The notes under the pieces were generated by a model. That model did no database searches, was not told the DNA's origin, and was given only the letters and a program-made list of their open reading frames with translations. The position numbers and the translations under genes are program-made. Shown piece after piece: positions 1 through 5,759 of a stretch of DNA of 6,416 nt (position 1 is the stretch's first letter; every line of letters begins with the position of its first letter). Source of the stretch: an uncultured Ruminococcus sp. (lineage in GTDB: Bacteria; Bacillota; Clostridia; UBA1212; UBA1255); the NCBI GenBank assembly GCA_902782885.1, contig CACZOW010000194.1:1-6416 (forward strand), read 5' to 3'.

Positions 1-19
1 AGAAAAAACCTTGTCCGCC

Positions 20-48
20 TTGCCAATCGCACCGGAAAATGGTAAAAT
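20..48 (+). promoter_or_regulatory. Sigma-A-type promoter with extended -10, upstream of the first gene
   Basis: A -35 hexamer TTGCCA (20-25, 5 of 6 to consensus) is followed by exactly 17 bases and then TAAAAT (43-48, 5 of 6). A TG dinucleotide at 40-41 gives an extended -10 element. Transcription would start near position 55, a few bases before the Shine-Dalgarno sequence GGAGG at 59-63. It is a near-textbook housekeeping promoter and probably drives the 74-529 gene, nnrD and alr together. Seen in sequence; activity is inferred. Confidence 0.75.
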
Positions 49-58
49 GCGCCTGTAC

Positions 59-63
59 GGAGG
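59..63 (+). promoter_or_regulatory. Shine-Dalgarno sequence that sets the first gene's start
   Basis: GGAGG lies 10 bases before the GTG at 74 and just after the predicted transcription start near 55. The upstream in-frame candidates are a TTG at 11 and an ATG at 47. The first lies upstream of the promoter and the second inside the -10 box, so neither would be on the mRNA. The in-frame GTG at 65 is too close to the GGAGG. GTG 74 is therefore preferred. Confidence 0.65.
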
Positions 64-73
64 TGTGTTTCGG

Positions 74-529
74 GTGAGGCGCTTTGACCGGAGAAAAACA
101 GACACGAAATGTGGCGGGAAAACACGAGCGGCGTTGCTCTTCATGTGCGCGGTGCTGTGGTTACCCGCGTGCCTCAGCGCGGGTTTTGCCGCTGCAGCAG
201 CCGCGGAGGACGTTGACGCCGCCGGAACGGCACCGACGACCGCTGCGGAAGCCGGCGCGATCGCGGAAACGGAAGCCTCCGTTGACCCCGACGCCACCGC
301 TGACCCGGAAGCTACCGTCGATCCCGACGCCACGCCGGTGCCCACCTATAACGGCAACATCATCGCGTTCGAAGTGCCCGAAGGCGGCGGAAAAAAGAAC
401 ACCTCCTCGGCCGGCGGCATTATAATGATCATAATTATCGCGCTGGCGTTCATCTCCGTTGCCAGCGGCATCGTGGAGAAGATCGTGCGGTATTACAAAG
501 AGCGCGACGAACGCTTCAGCAAAGAATGA
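74..529 (+). CDS. Small exported, membrane-anchored protein with hexapeptide repeat; function unknown
   Basis: I do not recognise this 151-residue protein. With the GTG start it has a basic N-terminus (MRRFDRRK), then a hydrophobic stretch at about residues 19-44 ending in a poly-Ala run. That reads as a signal peptide or signal anchor. A low-complexity, acidic, Ala/Thr/Pro-rich region follows, with three copies of (V/A)DP(D/E)AT at residues 70-87. A very Ile-rich transmembrane helix sits at about 114-134, and the protein ends in a short charged tail (EKIVRYYKERDERFSKE). The predicted topology is single-pass with the repeat region outside and the charged tail inside. Cys33 sits in LPAC, but proline at -2 fits a lipobox poorly. 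It is first in the operon and its TGA stop overlaps the ATG of nnrD. A longer start at 11 or 47 is possible only if transcription begins further upstream. Confidence 0.7.
   Translation: MRRFDRRKTDTKCGGKTRAALLFMCAVLWLPACLSAGFAAAAAAEDVDAAGTAPTTAAEAGAIAETEASVDPDATADPEATVDPDATPVPTYNGNIIAFEVPEGGGKKNTSSAGGIIMIIIIALAFISVASGIVEKIVRYYKERDERFSKE
281..334 (+). repeat. Three tandem 18-base units encoding (V/A)DP(D/E)AT
   Basis: Three in-frame 18-base units (281-298, 299-316, 317-334) encode VDPDAT, ADPEAT and VDPDAT. The first and third units are nearly identical in DNA, while the middle one differs at several synonymous and one conservative position, so the array is not freshly amplified. It probably forms a flexible, acidic extracytoplasmic spacer. 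Confidence 0.8.
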
Positions 530-1461
530 TGAGAAGGATCGATCCGCGGGAGGCGGCAGAATATTATCTCGGGCATTTCCGGCCCGACGTCAATAAATAC
601 GACCGCGGGCGCGTGTTCGTCATCGCGGGCAGCCGGGGCATGAGCGGGGCGGCAATATTGTCCGCGCGCGCCGCGATGCGGGCCGGCGGCGGGCTGGTGT
701 ATTCCGTGCTGCCCGCGGGATTGCTGCCGGTCGTGGCGGCGGCGCTGCCGGAAGCGCTCAAATGTCCGGTGGGCGAAAGCAGCAGCGCGCACTTTACCGC
801 CGGAGACGCAAAGCGCCTGAAAGAGCTGGCGCGGCGCGCGGATGCCGTGGTGCTGGGTCCCGGTCTGGGGCGCGACGAGAGCACCCTGACGCTGGCGCGG
901 GAATTGCTGGCGGACCCGGAATTCGCGCCGGAGGCCATGGCGCTGGTGCTGGACGCAGACGGATTGTACGCGTTTAAAGAGCGCGCGGCGGAGTTGAAAG
1001 CCGCGGCGGCGCTAAGGCGGGGACGGATCGTGCTCACGCCTCACGAAGGGGAGGCGGCGGCGCTGCTGGGCATCGCGGCAGCGGAAGTAAAAGCGCGGCG
1101 GGAAGAATGCGTTCGGGCGCTGGCGGAGCTGCTTGACGGCGGCGTCGCGGTGCTGAAAGGCCGGGAAACGCTGACCTCGTACGTCGGGCCGCACGGCGCG
1201 GAGATGTTTGTAAACACCACGGGCAATCCGGGCCTGGCCACCGGCGGCAGCGGCGACGTGCTGGCGGGGATGATAGCCGGATTGACCGCGTCGGACCGGG
1301 CGCGGGAAGGCAATTGCCAACCGCTCGCAAATATAGTAAACTATGGGGCGGCCCTGCACGGGCTCGCCGGAGATATGTTGTCCGCGCGGCACGGGGAACG
1401 CTACCTGACGGCGGCGGACATAATAGAAGGACTGGGAGATATTCGGAACTATGCTGGATAA
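526..1461 (+). CDS. nnrD: ADP/ATP-dependent NAD(P)H-hydrate dehydratase (stand-alone NnrD)
   Basis: This cytosolic repair enzyme dehydrates the S-form of damaged NAD(P)H hydrates back to NAD(P)H using ADP (or ATP). It is the carbohydrate-kinase-like domain of the YjeF family. Visible family motifs are the N-terminal VFVIAGSRGMSGAA (30-43), VLGPGLGRDE (109-118), LDADGLY (142-148), VLTPHEGE (169-176), and NPGLATGGSGDVLAG (234-248). The last carries the GSGD catalytic Asp244 and the anion-hole glycines. At 311 residues it is somewhat longer than the usual stand-alone enzyme of about 280, and it lacks the NnrE epimerase domain found in two-domain homologues. The start is ATG 526 (ATG 529 is also in frame). 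No Shine-Dalgarno sequence precedes it, and the upstream TGA at 527-529 overlaps the start, so translation is probably coupled. The 3' end overlaps alr by 11 bases, a common nnrD-alr arrangement in Firmicutes. Confidence 0.93.
   Translation: MMRRIDPREAAEYYLGHFRPDVNKYDRGRVFVIAGSRGMSGAAILSARAAMRAGGGLVYSVLPAGLLPVVAAALPEALKCPVGESSSAHFTAGDAKRLKELARRADAVVLGPGLGRDESTLTLARELLADPEFAPEAMALVLDADGLYAFKERAAELKAAAALRRGRIVLTPHEGEAAALLGIAAAEVKARREECVRALAELLDGGVAVLKGRETLTSYVGPHGAEMFVNTTGNPGLATGGSGDVLAGMIAGLTASDRAREGNCQPLANIVNYGAALHGLAGDMLSARHGERYLTAADIIEGLGDIRNYAG
1314..1342 (+). promoter_or_regulatory. Possible internal promoter for alr inside nnrD
   Basis: TTGCCA (1314-1319) is followed by 17 bases and TAAACT (1337-1342, 4 of 6 to consensus). 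This is the same -35 hexamer and spacing as the promoter at the window start. The surrounding 20 bases are markedly A/T-rich for this GC-rich gene. It would start transcription about 100 bases before alr, giving alr expression independent of the upstream gene. The -10 is mediocre and it lies in coding sequence, so chance is a real alternative. Confidence 0.3.
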
Positions 1462-2668
1462 CACGAGAGCCTGGGCGGAGATCGATCTGGATGCCGTCGC
1501 GCACAACGTGCGGGCTGTGCGCCGTGTGACCTCGCCGCGTGCCAAACTGATAGGTGTGGTAAAGGCGGACGCTTACGGCCACGGCGCGGTGCAGGTCTCC
1601 CGCTGCCTGCTGGAAAACGGCACGGATATGCTGGCGGTATCGCAGCTCGACGAGGCGCTGGAATTGAGATTATCCGGCATCAGCGTGCCGATACTAATTC
1701 TGAGCGACGCCGAGCCCGAGCGCGCGCCGGAACTGGTGCGTTTCGATATATCCCAAGAGGTATACCGGACGGATATCGCGGAAAGCGTGTCCCGCGCGGC
1801 GGCGGAACTGGGCAGGACCGCCCGCATCCACATTAAACTCGATACCGGCATGGGACGCGTGGGCTTTCGCGCGGAAGATCCGGATACGGTGCCGGAGATA
1901 CTTAAGATCGCGGCGCTGCCGAACGTCTGCGTAGAAGGTCTGTTTACCCACTTCGCGGTGTCCGATGAGGCGGAGGGCGATGATTACACCCGCGCGCAGT
2001 TAGGGAGCTTTATGCGTGTGGCGGACGAACTGGAACGCGCCGGACTGTACATACCGCTAAAGCACGCGGCCAACAGCGCCGCCATCCTGCGTTTCCCCGA
2101 GACGCATCTGGACGCGGTGCGGCCGGGCATATTCCTGTACGGACTGTACCCCTCCGGTGAGGTACGGGCGGAAGCGGACTCCGGGGCGCACGAAGGGTTC
2201 AGTCTTAAGCCCGCAATGTCGTTCAAGGCGAAGATCACGGCGGTCAAAAAAGTGCCGGCGGGCGCGTATCTGAGCTACGGCTGCACTTACCGCGCGGAAG
2301 AAGAACGGATGATCGCCACCGTGCCTGTAGGATACGCGGACGGATATGCGCGTTCGCTGGGCAACCGGGCGCAGATCCTTATCCACGGAAAGCGTGTACC
2401 GGTGCGCGGCCGCGTATGCATGGACCAGTGCCTTGCCGACGTGACGAAATTGTTCCGCCGGGGCGTCGAGGTCAGACCGGGCGACGAAGCGGTGCTGTTC
2501 GGCAGACAGGGAAATGAGTACATTGCCCCTGAAGAACTGGCCGCGCTGGAAAACACTATAAACTATGAGATCGTCTGCGGCTTAAGCAAGCGGATCCCCC
2601 GCAGGTTCATCAAGAACGGATGCGAGTGTTCGGTTGCCAACGCGCTGCTGGACGGTTACGGGAAATAA
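1451..2668 (+). CDS. alr: Alanine racemase, PLP-dependent
   Basis: This cytosolic fold-type III PLP enzyme interconverts L- and D-alanine, supplying D-Ala for the D-Ala-D-Ala ends of peptidoglycan. The N-terminus WAEIDLDAVAHN is typical. VVKADAYGHG (36-45) contains the PLP-binding Lys38. HIKLDTGMGRVGF carries the conserved substrate-side arginine region, and HAANSAAILRFPE and VRPGIFLYGLYP are standard barrel motifs. The second catalytic base is Tyr276 in LSYGCTYRA, followed by VPVGYADGYAR and RGRVCMDQ of the C-terminal beta domain. Every expected active-site block is present and the length (405) is normal apart from a tail of about 20 residues after the usual YEIVCGLSKRIPRRF end. ATG 1451 is 11 bases inside the end of nnrD; a GGGAGA at 1434-1439 could serve as a slightly distant Shine-Dalgarno sequence. 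Because only one alr is visible I cannot say whether it is biosynthetic or catabolic; the nnrD context favours the housekeeping copy. Confidence 0.96.
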   Translation: MLDNTRAWAEIDLDAVAHNVRAVRRVTSPRAKLIGVVKADAYGHGAVQVSRCLLENGTDMLAVSQLDEALELRLSGISVPILILSDAEPERAPELVRFDISQEVYRTDIAESVSRAAAELGRTARIHIKLDTGMGRVGFRAEDPDTVPEILKIAALPNVCVEGLFTHFAVSDEAEGDDYTRAQLGSFMRVADELERAGLYIPLKHAANSAAILRFPETHLDAVRPGIFLYGLYPSGEVRAEADSGAHEGFSLKPAMSFKAKITAVKKVPAGAYLSYGCTYRAEEERMIATVPVGYADGYARSLGNRAQILIHGKRVPVRGRVCMDQCLADVTKLFRRGVEVRPGDEAVLFGRQGNEYIAPEELAALENTINYEIVCGLSKRIPRRFIKNGCECSVANALLDGYGK

Positions 2669-2681
2669 CAGAAGAACTAAA

Positions 2682-2707
2682 GTCTGCCGGAGGAAAACCG
2701 CGCGGAC
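2682..2707 (+). other. Possible RNA hairpin between alr and the esterase gene
   Basis: Arms 2682-2690 and 2698-2707 pair over nine base pairs with one G-U pair and one bulged C (2701), around the 7-base loop AGGAAAA. Only a short TTT follows (2711-2713), so it is a poor intrinsic terminator. It could attenuate read-through, stabilise the 3' end of the nnrD-alr message, or be coincidental in GC-rich DNA. It takes up much of the 67-base gap, in which I see no clear promoter. Confidence 0.3.
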
Positions 2708-2735
2708 CCGTTTGTCAGAAAGGCGGAAGAGAACA

Positions 2736-4400
2736 ATGAAAAAAATCAGGATCCTGTCATTCGTGCTGGCGTGCGTGATGTTGACCGCGCTGGCAGGCTG
2801 CAAGACGGCGGTCGACAACGAACCCACCAAAGCGCCGGAAACGCCCACCGAAGTCCCCACCGAAGCGCCCACCGAAGCGCCGGAGACCGGAATTGACGAA
2901 CCCCTTAACCTGCCGTACGCGGCGGCCTTTAAGGTGTCGAAAGTATTCACCAAAAACATGGTGGTGCAGCGGAACGAATACATCCGCGTCTGGGGCTGGG
3001 CCGATGAGAGCGAAAACGGCAAAAAAGTATCCGGCGAATTCCTTGGCATGTTCACCGAAGCCGAGATCAAAAACGGCGAATGGGAGCTGGTCTTCAAGAA
3101 AAAGCAGCCGGCCAACCCGGCGCTGGGCAACGCGCTGCGCGTATACACCGATACCCAGGAAGAGATCTTTGAAGACGTGCTGGTAGGCGACGTGTACATG
3201 GTGATGGGCCAGTCCAACTGTGCGTACAGCATGGCGTCGCACTGGGCGGTCGTTGACAAAAACGATGCCGAGAAGTTCGGCCAGAAGGCGATCGATAAAG
3301 AATTGCCCATCCGCCTGCACTATAATTCACAGGCCATCCCTACCAAACTGAAGCGGGGCACCGAGGACGTCAACGTGGACGTCGGCCACCGCACCACCTG
3401 GAAAGTCGCCAGCACCGGTTCATTGTCCAACTTTACGGCTATCGGCTACCTGTTCGCCGCCAACTACGTGCGCGCCACCGAGGGCAAAGTCCCGGTGGGA
3501 CTTATCGAGATCGACGGCAACGGCCGCCCCATCGGCGCCTTCGTGCCCAACGAAGTGGCGGTACAGTGCAAGACCGACACCTGGAACGCGAGCAAGGGCT
3601 ACTACGTTACGGAAGGCGTCAATGCCGAATGGGGCCGCTTCCTGTACAACGAGTACATGGCGCCCTTCGAAAAATTCCCCATCGCCGGACTGATCTGGTA
3701 CCAGGGCGAGAGCGATTTCCAGGATCACCTGCTGGCGAAATACACCGACACCTTCACCGCGCTCATGACGTACATGCGCGGCACCCATAACCTTATCCAC
3801 AAAGACTTCCCCGTGTATTTCGTGGAGTTCCCGTCCATTTACCAGAAGCCCGCGTCCTTCACCGGCCAGTGGCACTTTATGGATCTGGGCAAGATCCGCG
3901 CCAAGATGGGCGAGATCGTCACTACGCTGCCGGGCAGCTATCAGATCGTTTCCTGCGACTGCTGGAACAACAAGACGTACTTTAACAATCTGCATCCCGA
4001 CTGCAAATACGAGCAGGCGGTGCGCGGCGCCAATATTGCCCTTGCGCTCAACGGCGAAGCGGGCATGACACTGGAACAGGCCACCGGGCCGATCGTGGAA
4101 TCCGTATCGTTCAGCAAAGACGGCAAGACCGCTACGATCAAATTCAAGAACGTGGGCGAAGGACTCAAGACCACCGACGGCGAAGATCCGAGAGGCTTCC
4201 TGGGCTGCCCCGCGGTCAACAAACCCACCATGAAAGTCACCGCGAAGATCACCGGAAAAGACACGGTAGAAGTCACCGGAATGAGCGAGATGCAAGGCGT
4301 CGCGTACAACGCGGTGTCCGAAAACTACTTCGGCGACGAGATCAACCTGGCCAACAGCTACGGCCAGCCCGCGGGCGCGTTCATGCTGAAGCGCGGCTGA
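2736..4400 (+). CDS. Sialate O-acetylesterase-like lipoprotein (SGNH/SASA family carbohydrate esterase)
   Basis: A 554-residue exported lipoprotein, predicted to remove acetyl esters from sugars (sialic acid or acetylated plant or mucin glycans) at the cell surface. The leader MKKIRILSFVLACVMLTALAGC has a lipobox LAGC with Cys22 as the lipidation site. A Pro/Thr/Glu linker with PTE(V/A) repeats (37-48) follows. Residues about 60-150 form the N-terminal beta-sandwich seen in this family (KNMVVQRN, RVWGWAD, EDVLVGDVYMV). The SGNH core has MGQSN with nucleophile Ser160, PVGLIEIDGNG, LIWYQGESD (319-327), and NNLHPDCKYE with catalytic His420. The catalytic Ser and His are intact, so it is probably active. 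Start: ATG 2736 with AGGCGGAAGAG just upstream. The reading frame is open back to 2634 but that would lie before the lipoprotein leader and overlap alr. Substrate cannot be told from sequence; acetylxylan or other acetyl-glycan esterase activity is equally possible. Confidence 0.88.
   Translation: MKKIRILSFVLACVMLTALAGCKTAVDNEPTKAPETPTEVPTEAPTEAPETGIDEPLNLPYAAAFKVSKVFTKNMVVQRNEYIRVWGWADESENGKKVSGEFLGMFTEAEIKNGEWELVFKKKQPANPALGNALRVYTDTQEEIFEDVLVGDVYMVMGQSNCAYSMASHWAVVDKNDAEKFGQKAIDKELPIRLHYNSQAIPTKLKRGTEDVNVDVGHRTTWKVASTGSLSNFTAIGYLFAANYVRATEGKVPVGLIEIDGNGRPIGAFVPNEVAVQCKTDTWNASKGYYVTEGVNAEWGRFLYNEYMAPFEKFPIAGLIWYQGESDFQDHLLAKYTDTFTALMTYMRGTHNLIHKDFPVYFVEFPSIYQKPASFTGQWHFMDLGKIRAKMGEIVTTLPGSYQIVSCDCWNNKTYFNNLHPDCKYEQAVRGANIALALNGEAGMTLEQATGPIVESVSFSKDGKTATIKFKNVGEGLKTTDGEDPRGFLGCPAVNKPTMKVTAKITGKDTVEVTGMSEMQGVAYNAVSENYFGDEINLANSYGQPAGAFMLKRG
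2844..2879 (+). repeat. Tandem 12-base units encoding PTE(V/A) linker
   Basis: Three 12-base units (2844-2855, 2856-2867, 2868-2879) encode PTEV, PTEA and PTEA, flanked by the looser copies PTKAPET and PETG. The unit DNA is nearly identical, so copy number could vary by slippage. It sits right after the lipidated Cys and is a typical flexible tether lifting the esterase domain away from the membrane. Confidence 0.8.
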
Positions 4401-4430
4401 AGCGGATCATTATACCGGATCAGCGGATGA
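4401..4430 (+). promoter_or_regulatory. Repeated 9-base motif upstream of the pyrophosphorylase promoter
   Basis: AGCGGATCA (4401-4409) and AGCGGATGA (4422-4430) match at 8 of 9 positions and start 21 bases apart, about two helical turns. A third core GGATCA lies at 4417-4422. The second copy runs into the extended -10. In addition ATTATA (4409-4414) and the -10 TATAAT (4431-4436) are inverted repeats. These could be operator half-sites. No regulator is identified and short repeats can arise by chance. Confidence 0.3.
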
Positions 4431-4436
4431 TATAAT
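4428..4436 (+). promoter_or_regulatory. Extended -10 promoter of the pyrophosphorylase gene
   Basis: TGATATAAT gives a perfect TATAAT (4431-4436) with the TGn extension. No good -35 is found at 16-18 bases upstream (the hexamers there are A/T-rich but unlike TTGACA), which is tolerated by extended -10 promoters. Transcription should begin at about 4443-4446, so the message would have at most about five bases before the ATG at 4448. Confidence 0.6.
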
Positions 4437-4447
4437 ACTGTTTTGAA

Positions 4448-5716
4448 ATGGATCTGAACTCTTTAAAGAAAACACTTGAAGCGCACGGTCAATCGCAGCT
4501 GCTGGAAGGCCTTTCGGACTCCCGCTTCTGCGACGACTGCCGCGCGGAATATCTGAAAAAACTGGCCGCCATCGATTACGACCTGACGGCGCGGCTGTAC
4601 AGACAGGCAGCGGCGCCGGCGGGGAACGAAACGCCGGAAGGGGCGGGAGAGATCACGCCGATACCGGTGACGGACAGCGCGAAATTGACGCCCGAACAGC
4701 GCAGGCAATACATTGCCGCCGGTGAAGCGATCATTGCCCGCGGCGAGTTCGCGGCGGTGACGATGGCGGGAGGTCAGGGCACGCGCCTCGGCCACAACGG
4801 CCCCAAGGGCACCTTCGACATCGGCGTCGCCGAGCACTCCCTGTTCGAGATACAGGCGTGCCGGCTGCTGCGCCGCGCCGCGCTTTCCGCCGGCGGCCGC
4901 CAGATCCCCTGGTACATCATGACCAGCGAGGAGAACGACGCCGCCACCCGCGAGTTTTTTGCCGCTCATAAATACTTCGGCTACGACCCGGCAAACGTGC
5001 GCTTTTTCACCCAGTTCATGCTGCCGATGGTGGCTTTTGACGGGAAGATCGTGCGCGACGGACCGCTCAGCGTTAAAATGGGCGCCGACGGCCACGGCGG
5101 TATCTTCCGGGCAATGCACGCCCACGGCATCACCGCGGACATGAAGGCGCGCGGCGTTAAGTACGTGTTCATCGGAGGCATCGACAACGTGCTGGTCAAA
5201 CTCTGCGACCCGCTGTTCATCGGCTTCACGGCGGCATGCGGGACGCCCTGCGCGGGCAAATCGCTGATCAAACGCGATCCCTACGAAAAAGCGGGCGTGT
5301 TCTGCCTGAAAAACGGGCGGCCGTCGGTCATCGAATACACCGAGATCTCGAAGGAGATGGCGGAGGCCAGGGACGCGCGGGGCGAGTTCGTGTACGGAGA
5401 CGCGCATATATTGTGCAACATGTTCACGGTGGACGCGCTGGACAACGCGGGAAGCGAGGGCTTGCCGTATCACGTGGCTGTCAAAAAGACGAAGTATATT
5501 GACGACGGAGGGCAATTGACCGAACCCTCCGCCCCCAACGCGTACAAATTCGAGGCGTTCATCTTTGACGCCTTCAGCCGCGCGGAAAGCATGGGCATCC
5601 TCAGAGTGCGCCGCGAAGACGAATTTGCGCCGGTGAAGAACCGCGAAGGGGAGGACAGCCCCAACACTGCCCGCGCGCTGTACGTTTCCGCCCGGGAGCG
5701 GGGCGCGCTGGACTGA
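4448..5716 (+). CDS. UDP-sugar pyrophosphorylase, eukaryotic UAP/UDPGP type (probably UDP-GlcNAc or UDP-glucose)
   Basis: Cytosolic nucleotidyltransferase that joins UTP and a sugar 1-phosphate to give UDP-sugar and pyrophosphate. The sequence follows eukaryotic UDP-N-acetylglucosamine pyrophosphorylase along its length. It has an N-terminal helical part (LNSLKKTLEAHGQSQLLE), then MAGGQGTRLG (106-115) with PKG Lys120, the UTP-binding loop. Next come WYIMTSEEN, KYFGY, FFTQFMLPMVAFDGKI, GADGHGGIFRAM, GGIDNVLVKLCDPLFIGF, VIEYTEISKEMA, YHVAVKKTKYID, FIFDAF, and EDEFAPVKNREGEDSPNTARAL. At 422 residues it matches short bacterial members and lacks the roughly 100-residue C-terminal domain of the animal enzymes. 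Bacteria normally make UDP-GlcNAc with unrelated GlmU, so the substrate is uncertain (GlcNAc-1-P, GalNAc-1-P, Glc-1-P or Gal-1-P). The start at 4448 is supported by N-terminal homology although there is no Shine-Dalgarno sequence; the -10 box is 11 bases upstream. Confidence 0.88.
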   Translation: MDLNSLKKTLEAHGQSQLLEGLSDSRFCDDCRAEYLKKLAAIDYDLTARLYRQAAAPAGNETPEGAGEITPIPVTDSAKLTPEQRRQYIAAGEAIIARGEFAAVTMAGGQGTRLGHNGPKGTFDIGVAEHSLFEIQACRLLRRAALSAGGRQIPWYIMTSEENDAATREFFAAHKYFGYDPANVRFFTQFMLPMVAFDGKIVRDGPLSVKMGADGHGGIFRAMHAHGITADMKARGVKYVFIGGIDNVLVKLCDPLFIGFTAACGTPCAGKSLIKRDPYEKAGVFCLKNGRPSVIEYTEISKEMAEARDARGEFVYGDAHILCNMFTVDALDNAGSEGLPYHVAVKKTKYIDDGGQLTEPSAPNAYKFEAFIFDAFSRAESMGILRVRREDEFAPVKNREGEDSPNTARALYVSARERGALD

Positions 5717-5759
5717 ACCTGTGCAGGGAAAACGAGCTGCTGAACACGGAAACTGAACT

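Noticed and set aside
84..425. Overlapping + strand frame of 113 codons within the first gene
   Set aside because: Product is almost entirely Arg and Pro, the signature of an out-of-frame reading of GC-rich repeats; the 74-529 frame has a signal sequence and a transmembrane helix.
419..438. Near-palindromic A/T-rich segment (core ATGATCAT) containing TATAAT, possible operator or promoter for nnrD
   Set aside because: It encodes the Ile-rich core of the transmembrane helix (ATT/ATA/ATC codons), which explains both A/T content and symmetry; no -35 hexamer is present at suitable spacing.
2634..2662. Third TTGCCA near the end of alr as a promoter for the esterase gene
   Set aside because: At 16-18 base spacing the sequence is GC-rich (around TACGGG), with no acceptable -10.
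3420..4295. Minus-strand open frame (291 codons) opposite the esterase gene
   Set aside because: Same antisense effect of G/C-rich third positions; no motifs, and the esterase frame accounts for the sequence.
5717..5759. Short palindrome CCTGTGCAGG after the pyrophosphorylase gene as a terminator
   Set aside because: Four-pair arms with a two-base loop cannot form a stable hairpin and no T-tract follows.
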